Shown here: piece by piece, positions 34,087 to 44,497 of the stretch
Layout of the letters: each line of letters opens with the position of its first letter
Position numbering within the stretch: the stretch's first letter is position 1
Assembly: GCA_023105745.1 (NCBI GenBank)
Contig: JALGQZ010000003.1
Location: 74,870,696 to 74,934,695 of the forward strand
Reading direction: 5' to 3'
From: Austropuccinia psidii
Lineage: Eukaryota; Basidiomycota; Pucciniomycetes; Pucciniales; Sphaerophragmiaceae
Length of the DNA stretch: 64,000 nucleotides
Made by a program: the position numbers and the translations under genes
The notes under the pieces: generated by a model
Databases searched by the model: none
Told to the model about the DNA's origin: nothing
What the model saw: only the letters and a program-made list of their open reading frames with translations

Positions 34087-36111
34087 TGTAAGGTTTGACT
34101 ATGAAACAATAAGTAAAAATTACTAATATTTTACTTATTGTACTATGAATGTCCTTATAATTGAAATAAAGAAGATAAAAGTAACTATAATAATAAAGAA
34201 TTATTATAATTATGGCGTAAAAATGATTATATTATTAATAAAATATAATAATATAATTTATATTATAAAATATAATATAATAAAATAAATATATTAATAT
34301 AAAATAATTAATATATTTAAAGGCACTTTATTATTGTTAAAAACAAATAATAAAGGCGTAAAAAATTGTTTTTTATTAATAAAAAACAATTAATAAGAAT
34401 AATATTACCAATATTAAAGTTATAAATTAATATAAATACTATTTATATTAATTAACGAATTATTAAAATAATAATAAAGAGAAAATTATTATAATAAGAG
34501 AAAATAACTTACTTTTAACACTTAATATAATAATTTTGAAATATTTTGCGCCAAAAAATATAAATATAACCTTTTCAAATTGTATTTACAATAAAAAATA
34601 AAGAAAATTACTAATATTCTTGATTTTTACGTGGAAATGAGTTTTTAGAGAGATTTTTAACAAAAACAATTAAATAAATTATTTATCCACGTCAAAATAG
34701 ATGATTACAACAAGTTGTTCTCTGGTCTTTAATAATATAATGGTTTTATATATAAAGAATAAAGAAATTACCTTTGATTTAATTGATTTAATGTTTTTGA
34801 TGCGTCTGAAGGGAAAATAGAGTAAAAAGAGCTCTATTTATAGCAAATACCTCCCTCCTAGAGTCCAACAGGCTTCTAGTAGACGTGTACTGATCATATC
34901 CACTGGAATTGATCAATATTTTAATTTTTGGGGATGATTACATCATGATCAAACCATATTGCATCATTATTACACCATTATTTAGAGTTATCACTATAAC
35001 TCTAAAGTTGATGACATCAGAGGCTTGGCAGAACGCCAAATTTCGTGAATTTTATTATTTTTAATCATAAACTAATAGTATTCACCAATTGTATCACTCA
35101 TATGACTGTTAAACTTAATTTAAGGTTACAGTAGGTGATCATAACTGCTCAATTTAAGCTCAAACTTTGATCTTTAATAACTTTTAAGTTTTACACGCTA
35201 CAACAATTCAGAGAGTGAACTCTGATAGCCTGACATAACCCTATTATTCTTCCAAGAGCTTTTCATTATATCATCAAAACTCTAATTTTGATGATTTTCT
35301 TGTAACTCATCTTTTCTGTCGAAATTCAATATTTTAAACTTCAAATCATGATTTCAGGGGGTTATACCCTGAATTTAATAATAAAAATTATGTCATTCTT
35401 CACTAATGAGCTAGTAGAGTCCAACTGTGTGCTTTATTTTAAGTTTGGACCACTTTCACAACAAAGTGGTCAACAGCTCTGTTGATTTTTATCAATATTT
35501 CATCATAGGTTTTAACCTTGTTTATAAATTGTAAAATAATTTTCATATCTTTGTTCTTACAGTAATTACGTGGTAACTTTATTTTTGGTTCATCACTCTA
35601 TCTTGTATAGTTTAAGGGATATTAGCTATGATCCTTGAGTATATGCGTTGACCAAAAAAGTGCATATATTCAGGTTAATTCCTTAAGTATTAACTTTGGA
35701 AATGAGCTTATTAATTGTTTTATGTGTGAATTTACATGGGGAATCCAATGGTACAATTTATTTTACATGTTGTTTCATTGGTTCTTGAAATAAATAAGGA
35801 TTTATGGTTTCTATAAGGCATTATTCCTTATAACTCATTAAATATTGACTTGACAGATATGCCATAAAAATGGTATATGTGTATTTTACCATGGGGAATC
35901 CATTGGTATAATTTATTTCAAATTTTGATTCATTCGTTTTTAAGTCAAACCAGCTTTTGTACCAATGTATGGTATTTTTGTAATTTTGAAGTAATTATTT
36001 TTAATGTATCATTATTCTAAGTAATTTTAGTATAATTATCTTAAAGGTATAATTATTCTGAGTCTTTCTTGTGACCTTATTGGGTATTTGGTGATATCTC
36101 AAAGGCTCACA
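34087..36111 (-). repeat. TyD 5' LTR (2025 bp)
   Basis: Plus-strand ends TGTAAGG (34087) and GGCTCACA (36111), TGT..ACA type. Same length as the 3' LTR to within one base, flanked on the right by AATTT. AT-rich throughout; no coding potential. Confidence 0.92.
34834..34843 (-). promoter_or_regulatory. TATA box in the TyD LTR
   Basis: Minus strand CTATAAATAG, within GGAGGGAGGTATTTGCTATAAAT-like context. The same decamer is in the 3' LTR (26162-26171) and the solo LTR (40511-40520, plus strand), always about 50 bp upstream of CATCAAAAACATTAAATCA. It is the likely core promoter of the element. Confidence 0.6.
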
Positions 36112-37313
36112 AATTTGGTTTACAAGCTTTACAAGATCTACTTCTTTGGAAAAGATTGGTTCAATCTTTCCTCTTCCTTGTTTTTGAATTCCATCAGAGT
36201 TCTTGCCATATTGAACACATTGTCCATGGATTTCTTCTCTTTCTTGGAAAGCCTGTAATTCTGCAGGTAAGGCTTGCTCCACTTTGGCTTTGCCTTTCCC
36301 TTTGCCTTTTTCTTGCACTTCTGGTTGGTCTTTGGGGCTTTCTTGGGCTTGTTTGGCACTTTTTGAGATGGATTTTTACTTTTGGAGGCTTGGGGAGCTT
36401 CCACTGGGCTGTTTTTCTTCCCTTGGGCCAACTTTATCTGTTGGACTTGTCCTTTGAAAGACATGGGTTTCCAACCCTTCAGAAGTTCTTCTGTCTTTTC
36501 TGGCCCCATGAGCTTCTTCACTTCAAGATATGAGTTCATGGTGCCTATTGAAAGACTTGGGAGAATTTCTCACTCTTGCTGTTTTGCTGCCATAAACCAG
36601 TTCTTGTACTGATACTGGTATATCTCTATTGTTTCATGTCGGAAGTTATTCAGGTCTAACAAAAGCAATAGCAGTTATTTCAGCTTCTGGACCCTCAATA
36701 AGAGTGTCAAAGGTGGTGGCTAACCTTTGGGAATTGGTGGAAGTTCTGGAATCCTCCATTTGTGCCTCTCCTCTGGGCTGACATTCTTGTCTTTTCAATT
36801 TATGACTTGAATGTCCTGGTCCAGATCCATATGGTGGTTGGAGTAGTTACTTTCACTTCTAGTAGGAGTCATTTCATGTCAATATAAAGAAACTAAGACT
36901 CAGAAATGGATTGAATTCACCTGCTTGACCTTTAAAGGGTTCTTTGGTAATTAAACCCCTTGGTGCTTGCCTAGTTTCAATTTCAATACTAGAATCTGAG
37001 GATTTGAAGTCTGAAGAACTTTCTTTGATGGATGACACTAGAGAAGAAGAATCATATAAGTTATTTTATCAAAAAATAAAAGTAACTTATAAACTCAACT
37101 TATTGGATAAAGTTGTTTTAATGTAATTTATGGCAAATGACGTCAGAAATAAAGAAAAATGTCCAAGATTAAATGAAAAATGTTTTTAGTAAAGATTTTG
37201 AAATTTTGAATTTTTTATTTGATTTAAAATTTTCTTTAAATAAATAATAATTATGCAATTCATAAGTTATTAATCAAAATTGTATTATTATTCACTTTAT
37301 ACTAGAATAACTA
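36112..37313 (-). pseudogene. TyE gag start and ORF X remnant, right of TyD
   Basis: Upstream piece of the TyE internal region. Gag-pol ATG at 36872-36870. ORF X features match TyD and the second TyE: exon end 37313 (A), exon 37035-36921, intron 36920-36859 (GTGAAT..CTAG), exon 36858-36725, intron 36724-36656 (GTTAGC..GTTAG), last exon 36655-36138 ending SFPKK-stop. Two exons differ by one or two bases from the second TyE, so the joined frame is broken. The last exon keeps MDNVFNMARTLMEFKNKEEERL. The remainder of gag resumes at 25409 beyond TyD. Confidence 0.75.
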
Positions 37314-37583
37314 AAAGAATGAATTTCAATTCTGTGATGTGGAAAAGCCACTGGTTAGACAAAAGAAATTTACTCCAAGTCACTCAATAGTATATTGTTT
37401 CAAACAATATTCTTAATAAAAAATAACTTTATTAATATTATATAGATTATTTATAAGGCATAAGTCCCAAAAAAGCCAATATTAAAGTAAATATGGAAAT
37501 TTTACGTCAAAAAACAGTAAAATAAGGTTTAGAATATGATTTAAATCCCAAAAATTGGTTAAAATAACGTCGAGGCCCCCAAA

Positions 37584-40500
37584 TGTAAGGTTTGTCTATG
37601 AAACTCTTGATAATAGTAACAATATCAAGAGTACTATGACTGTCCTCAGTAAAACATTTTAATATAATAAAATATTATAGCCAAAAATTTAAATATAATT
37701 ATTAAAAATAATCATATATAAAAAATCAATTTAATTATTATTATATAAAATAATAAGTATAATAAGTTATAATTATTCTATTATTGCTATAGTCACTGGC
37801 AATTATAACAATAAGAAGTGTAAAGCTCTTAATGAGACAGTTACCTGTGGAAAATATAAATATATAACCACTTATAAATAATATATAAATATTATTTATA
37901 AAATAATTAAAACACACACTGTGCAGAAATAATTCTTTTAGAAAAATTCTATATAAAAAAACTAATAATAGATAAAAAAAGATAGAATTTTAGAGAAAGC
38001 TTACTTATAATATAAATTTAATACAACAATTCAAACAACAACAGTTATCATATTAAATAATTATTATAAGGCAAAAACATGCCAAAAATCAATATTTTTT
38101 AATTATAAAACAACTTTTATAATGAAAATTATGATTAAAGAGTTTATGAGAGGAATTTTTGGATTTTAAAAGATATTTTAAAGACAATAATTTCATAAAA
38201 TAAAATATATTATAGGTGATTACAACAATAATCTGATTTCTGTGAGTTCAATTCTTTAATTTAATATTTATAAAGAATAAAATACTTAAGAAATACTTTA
38301 TTAATAAGATTTTATATATAATAAAAATTTACCTGTTTAAATGTCTAATATGATTGGATTGATAATTGATGATGGAAAAAAACAGTGATGAATAGACTCT
38401 TTTTATGTCTACAGAGCAGCTCTCATGATTCATAATGGATATAGAGGGCGTGCTCAGGTCAAAACTGAAACTTCATGCTTAAAAATAAGGCTCTTAACTT
38501 AAGGTAACTTAATTTTAATTACAATTTAAAGTTACCAGTGTTATTCTTAACTCCAAGTAACTTTAATCCTCATTTACGTTCTTTATTTTAAGTCTTAATA
38601 TTAAATAAGTTTATTTTTATTAAAGTTCATCACATGAAAAACTTAAAAAAATAGTTTCAAGCAGAAATCTCTTTAACTCAATTTTTAATTAATCTTTAAA
38701 GAAATCTTAATTTTCTTTAAGCATAATTGAAAGAGAAAATTTCCAGGGTAATTGCCCAGTAAATCTGTTTATAAAATATAATTAAAATTGAATTTATATA
38801 TAGGTAATATCATATTGTAAGCTTTGTGAAATCTTCAAGCAAATCCATTAAGAATTGGATTTTTAATGAATTTTTGAAGTTATTACTATTTTTCCATGTA
38901 AAATAGCAATACACACTAAACCTTAGCTTTTGATAAGGTTTTAATGCTTGTAGCTTTAAATTTGTAATCTTATTTAAGCTTTGACAGGTCTCAAAACTTT
39001 ATTTTCAAGCTTGCATATTGGGATTTGCCCTTTGGTAGTTTGAAATTCCTGTCCAGATTGGGATAAAACCAGTTTCAACTTTAAGGTTGGATCAAAGTCT
39101 AATCTTAAAGCTTAAATAAGGTTGAAAATCCTCCAATAGAGGTGGAAAATCTTAATTGCATCCTTGCAGATCCATAAAGTTGGGTACCCCAGCTCTGTTT
39201 GGTCTTTTTCCTTTGTCCCACCTTTTTGCATGGATTTTGCCTGTGAGCCTTTGAGATATGACCACATATCCAATAAGGTCACAAAAAGGATTAATAATAA
39301 TTATACCTTTAATATAATTATATTAAAATTAATTAGAATAATTATACACTAAAAATAATTACTCAAATATACAAAAAATACCATAAATTGGTACTAAAAT
39401 TGGTTTAACTTAAAAACCAATGAATGAGAGTGTGAAATAAATTATACCATTGGATTCCCCATGGAAAAATACACATATACCACTTTTATGGCATATCTGT
39501 AAAGTCAATATTTAAGGAATTATAAGGTATAATACCTTATAAAAACCATAAAACCTTATTTATCTCAGAAACTAATGAAACAACATGTGAAATAAATTGT
39601 CCCAGTGGATTCCCCACAAAAATCCACATATAAAACAATTAATAAGCTAATTCCCAAAATCAATACTTAAGGAATTATCCTGAATATATGCACTTTTTTG
39701 GTCAACGCATATATTCAGTGATCATAGCTAATATCTTCTAAAATATACATGATAGAATGATGAACCGAAAATAAAGTTACCACGTAATTACTGTAAGAAC
39801 ACAGATATGAACTTTATTTTACAAGTTATAAACAAGGTTAAAACCTATGATGAAATATTGATAAAAATCAGCAGAGCTGTTGACCACTTTGTTGTGAAAG
39901 TGCTCCAAACTTAAAAAGAAGTACACAGTTGGATTCTACTAGTTCATTCGTGAAGAATGATGTAATTTTTATTATTAAATTCAGGGTATAACCCCCTGAA
40001 ATCAAGGTTTGAAGTTTAAAATATTGAATTTCGACAGAAAAGATGAGTTACAAGAAAAATCATCAAAATTAGAGTTTTGATGATGTAATGAAAAGCTCTT
40101 GGCAGCATAATAAGGTTATGTCAGGCTATCAGAATTCACTCTCTGAATTGCTGTAGCGTGAAAACCTTAAAAGTTATTGAGGATCAAAGTTTGAGCTTAA
40201 ATTGAGCTGTTATGATCACATACTGTAACCTTAAATTAAGTTTAACAGTCTTGAGAGTGATAAAATTGGTGAATACTATTAGTTTATGATTAAAACTAAT
40301 AAAATCCACGAAATTTGGGGTTCTGCCAAGCCTCTGATGTCATCACACTTAGAGTTATAGTGATAACTCTAAATAATGGTGCAATAATGATGTAATATGG
40401 TTTGATCATGATGTAATCACCCTCAAACCTTAAAATATTGATCAATTCCAGTGGATATGATCAGTACACGTCTACTAGAAGCCTGTTGGACTCTAGGAGG

Positions 40501-41765
40501 GAGGTATTTACTATAAATAGAGCTCTTTTTACTCTGTTTTCCCCTGAGACGCATCAAAAACATTAAATCAATTAAATCAAAGGTAATTTCTTTATTCTTC
40601 ATATATAAAACTGTTATATTATTAAAGACCAAAGACCACCTTGCTATAATCATCTATTTTGACGTGATTAAATCATTTATTTAATTGTTTTTGTTAAAAA
40701 TCTCTCTAAAACTCATTTCCACGTAAAAATCCAGAATAATTTGTAATTTTCTTTATTTTTATTGTAAATACAATTTGAAAAGGTTGTATTTATATTTTTT
40801 GGCGTAAAATACTTCAAAATTATTATATTAAGTGTTAAAAGTAGGTTATTTTCTCTTATTATAATAATTTCTCTATTATTACTCTTTTAATAATTCTTTA
40901 ATTAATATAAATAGTATTTATATTAATTCATAACTTTAATATTGGTAATATTATTGTTATTAATTGTTTTTTATTAATAAAAAACAATTTTTACGCCTTT
41001 ATTATTTGTTGGTAACAATAATAAAGAGTTTTTTAATATATTAATTATTTTATATTAATATATTTATTTATTATATTATATTTTCATAATATAAATTATA
41101 TTATTATATTTATTTAATAATATAATTATTTTACGCCATAATAATAATAATTATTCATTATTATTATATTTTTAATCTTATTTATTCAATTTATAAGGAC
41201 ATTCAGAGTACAATAAGTAATAAATTAGTAATTTTTACTTATTGTTTCATAGTCAAACCTTACATTGCCCTTGTATTTATTCAAAGTCATAATATGGCCT
41301 TAAACACCTTTAAATTGAGCTCACACAGGATTTACATCCTGTATGGCAAATCCTCAGCCAATTCAGTAAATATACACAACACCTCAATTTTAACTAAAAT
41401 TTTGGCAAGTTTGCATAAACCTTATGCAACTTTAAATTTAAGCTTATTTAAGCTTACATTTAACAATTTTCAAAAAAAAATAAAAAAAATTACATTAGTA
41501 CTGTGAGATTCTTAAATCTTCCAATAACATAAGAAATAAGCCTTTTTTGGTATAACACCCTGTGAGTGTTTCCTAGGTTATTTTTGGTGTAGAATCCAAA
41601 AATGACATAATATTTATAGCTTTGTTTATCCAAAAAAAAGTTATACTTATTTTTTATTATTTTTTATTTTAAATTCAATTGAAAAGTCTGTTGAAGACTA
41701 AATCAGCTGTATATAAAGTCATTTGTGGCCTTATGGGTATGTTATACATACCTCACAGGCTCACA
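37584..41765 (-). repeat. TyE 5' LTR, interrupted (2154 bp without insert)
   Basis: Plus-strand ends TGTAAGGTTTGTC (37584) and CAGGCTCACA (41765). Split after TTTTGCC by a solo TyD LTR; resumes TTGCCCTTGTATTTATTC. Followed on the minus strand by TTTGGGGGCCTCG, the primer-binding site with one change. Confidence 0.9.
39242..41264 (+). repeat. Solo TyD LTR (2023 bp) in the TyE 5' LTR
   Basis: Plus orientation, TGTGAGCC...AACCTTACA, flanked by identical TTGCC (39237-39241 and 41265-41269). The full LTR without internal region indicates insertion of a TyD followed by LTR-LTR recombination. Confidence 0.93.
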
Positions 41766-42017
41766 CCTTTACTAATTCCATTGTTCTTTCTGGCAGGTTG
41801 AAACAGTAAATTTAGAATTCATTCGGTTGGCTCTTTGGCCTTTGGATTCTTTATTTATCCTTGACCTCTGGCTTTTTTCCTTTTCTTATCTTTGGCATAT
41901 TTCTCCTTAAATAAATACAATCTTCTTTTATTTCTTTATTCTTTTGGAGCCCTCCAAGTGAGTTGTTTATTCCTGAGTGCCAGGCCATTCTTGTTTTCCC
42001 CAAGAGCCCCTGTGACA
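41766..42017 (+). repeat. LTR 3' end (TyA/TyC-like), the host site of TyE
   Basis: Resumes with CCTTTACTAATTCC after TyE and ends GAGCCCCTGTGACA. It carries the family landmarks CTGGCAGGTTGAAACAG, TTGGAGCCCTCCAAGTGAG and GAGTGCCAGGCC. Its upstream half lies at 17993-18158. Confidence 0.8.
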
Positions 42018-42550
42018 GCTAGATTGTTCTCCTCTTTTCCATGCATTTTTTTATTGTATTAACAAAAGAAAACTTTAGTTTTATTTTGTTCAAATGTTTC
42101 TAAAGATCTTTTTAATAATAATTTGTAACAGCCCTGGAAAATAAAGCTTTCCAAGGTTTGGTGTTTAGCCTTGTATAACTTGACAAGAGCCCTTGTGATA
42201 GTTTGCTCACCCCATTGTTTCCAGCTCATCAGTTAAGGGCTTGTGTCATGATACTAGATTCATCCTGAAAATATCAGCTGAAATTGAGGTCTTTGTTTCA
42301 CAAGCTTGCTTTTATCAAACAATATTTCCATGCCATACCAATCAAAAGACATAACAAAAAGTAAGCAACCAAGATAGTGTACAGACAAAACATAAAATGG
42401 GAAATCAAATAATGAAGAGTGAGGGCGATTTTAAAAGTAGAGGAAAGATAAGATTTTTATTTCATTGAGTGAGGTTGTTGTTTGCTGCGTGTAGAAATCT
42501 CACATTGATGAATTAGATTGGGCGCTGTTACGAAGTGGAAGTTAATTTTA
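42018..42550. other. Unique host sequence downstream of the secreted-protein gene
   Basis: Not repeated elsewhere in the window. A minus-strand polyadenylation signal AATAAA lies at 42461-42456, about 90 bp after the predicted stop of the next gene. No other feature is supported. Confidence 0.5.
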
Positions 42551-43425
42551 CTATGGCTTCTTGCCGCTTCTCCCTGGCCTGTTTTTCCATTCGTAGCATT
42601 TACCACACTCTTTTTTGCGATGAGGGTTCCGTGAGCGAAGTGCTTCTAAAAGGTTTAAGGAGTGTGGGCTTTGAGAAATTTTGTCTCTTACCTGGTCTCA
42701 CGGCATTCTGGTCACTTTCAGTAGCCCAGGTGCAGTAAAAATTATCTTGTGCCACCAAAATGGTTCGGGGGCCGTCCAGCGTTGTGCTGTATGCCCCAGC
42801 CACGACGTCTGAAATCGGATTGATAGCAAAAGTCATGGTTGTCAGAGAAAACTACGAATTCACTTATACGTATTTTCGCTTACTGATGAGTTTATTATAC
42901 GGGTTAGCCGCAATGTCGGTAGGCCAAATGTAAAACTTGGCGCCGGTGATGAATTCACTTGTGCAATCTTTGAAGTAGAAATCTAATAGTGTCAAATTTA
43001 AAACACGAAGCAAATTTTAAAAAAGAAAAAAGAAAAAAACAGGTCGAGTTTTGTATTGAGTATTCAACGTTTCATCTTAGTATCCTAGAGCCCTATCTCG
43101 AAGCAACGAGACCTACAAAAGTAAGTGAAACTGACCGCCTTTGGGTGTGGTACAGGATTTCCTTACGCATAGGTACCACTTTCTTCGCAAATTGCGGCAC
43201 TCTACCGAAATAGATGACATTAAATTGAGTACGACGAACGTCAACGGGGAAGATAGTCGAGATAATTTTGGATAAAACTTCAGGTCGACACTTACGGACC
43301 AACACCTTGCTTGGGTCATTTTCAGGGGGTCCATAGCGGACCGCGCATCGCTGGGGGCTTGGAAGGATCTGACTCCAACTAAATCTCAAGCAAAGTAGAA
43401 CTAACAAAAGAGTATATTTTGACAT
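42551..43425 (-). CDS. Predicted secreted six-cysteine protein, four exons (189 aa)
   Basis: I do not recognise the family. Exons on the minus strand: 43425-43167, 42982-42884, 42808-42692, 42645-42551. Introns: GTAAGG..TTAG (184 nt), GTAAGC..TTCAG (75 nt), GTAAGA..TTTAG (46 nt). All junctions are phase 1 and the joined frame is open to a TAG. The N-terminus MSKYTLLLVLLCLRFSWSQ is a clear signal peptide. Beyond it there are six cysteines (RC, KC, DC, YC, EC, GKC contexts), an even number suiting three disulfides, and a basic tail. Start chosen because it opens the signal peptide; an in-frame ATG 45 codons upstream would bury it. For intron 1 an alternative acceptor would start exon 2 at 42967. 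Probably extracellular; in a rust fungus this profile suits a candidate effector, which is inference. Confidence 0.65.
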
Positions 43426-44149
43426 TATAATTGACAGAAACAGGCTTGCTGATTTCTGGGAGAAGGCTGCTGAAGTGTTAGCGGTGCTACAATCTGATAA
43501 GCTTATTTGTAAGGCTGTTGCAAAGAACAACTCTTCACTTTGATGTTTTATGGCTGTCAAAAGTATTTCGAATTATTCATCTTACATAAGAAGATATCTC
43601 GCAGGAAGTTTCAGTTTCAATGATGAAATCTTCATAAATAGAATGAGAAAGAAAGAAATAAAATTAAAAATCTCACGACGATTGGTGCAACATCCGCAAG
43701 AAATCAATAAAACGACAATCACTTAGACAACTTGATTAAGATCACAAACAACAAAGATAAACTGTAACAACAAAAGAAATGGTACCGATATAGCTAACTT
43801 GTGTAAAGTTTGCAAAACGAAAAAATACTAAGAACGTCGAAACGTCGAAATGTTGCCATGTTTTATCTTACTATAAGCTCACCTGCCACAGCTGCTCAAA
43901 AGCAGTAGCCGTAAAAAGGCTTAAGATCACACGCCTCGAAGCACGTATGCATACCACGTTCCGGTAGTCAGGGAAACTCTTGGGCCTTTCCCTTTCTACC
44001 ACGCCGTCACCAACTTTTTGCACCGAAAAAAGTTAAAGTAACCAACAAATTGTTAGCCTCGCAGCGGAACAGGCTTACTTGAGTGATAATCCCTTAACCC
44101 AACACATGTAAATACACAATACAAAACACATAGAACATGCGCAAAATAC
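43426..44149. other. Upstream region of the secreted-protein gene, cut by CopK
   Basis: Unique sequence with more even base composition than the retroelements. No other gene seen. It ends with AATAC (44145-44149), the left copy of the CopK target duplication, so sequence from 50807 onward was once adjacent. Confidence 0.5.
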
Positions 44150-44476
44150 TATAGAGAGATAGCCAAATGTAGCGAAGCTTGCTTGCCAGTCAGTTCCTAA
44201 TCCGTCACCTCCAATGGTTAGAGGTCAGGTTTTCATTACCTATAGAGAGATAGCCAAATGTAGCGAAGCTCGCTCGCCAGTCAGTTCCTAATCCGTCACC
44301 TCCAATGGTTAGAGGTGAGGAAAAGAAACTTCAGAGAGTTCGGCGAGCGACTTATAAGTACAACTAGACAACTGCGGCGCATGAGACGCGCGCAGCATGA
44401 ATAACTACATACAGGTAAATGTTTTTCTACTAGTATAACTTAGGTGACGCGTCGTCGTGACGTGTCTTTTTCAACA
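44150..44476 (-). repeat. CopK 3' LTR (327 bp)
   Basis: Minus strand starts TGTTGAAAAAGACACG after a GTTTTTGGGGGGG polypurine tract (44477-44488) and ends CTCTCTATA. It includes two tandem 91-bp units (44150-44240 and 44241 onward). Confidence 0.93.
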
Positions 44477-44497
44477 CCCCCCCAAAAACTTTAGCTG

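Larger units (their letters stand above)
25415..36111 (-). mobile_element. TyD: complete Ty3/gypsy element with 2-kb LTRs
   Basis: 10.7 kb between identical 5-bp target duplications AATTT (25410-25414 and 36112-36116), inserted in TyE gag. Order in element sense: 5' LTR 34087-36111, primer-binding site, spliced ORF X, gag-pol, polypurine tract, 3' LTR 25415-27438. Gag-pol keeps one frame over about 5.7 kb but has six in-frame stops and one frameshift, whereas ORF X is open. Confidence 0.93.
18159..41765 (-). mobile_element. TyE: Ty3/gypsy retrotransposon with nested insertions
   Basis: Both ends are defined: 3' LTR 18159-20304 and 5' LTR 37584-41765 (interrupted), flanked by identical CCTTT (18154-18158 and 41766-41770). 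The gag region is split by TyD and the 5' LTR by a solo TyD LTR. Internal ORFs carry several frameshifts and stops, so it is older than TyD. It was itself inserted into an LTR, between GTGGACATAT and ACTAATTCC. Confidence 0.92.

Noticed and set aside
42600..42691. Unspliced end of exon 3 of the secreted-protein gene
   Set aside because: Reading through gives a tail with no cysteines and leaves four; the GTAAGA..TTTAG intron gives six cysteines and an in-phase last exon. Not excluded without RNA.
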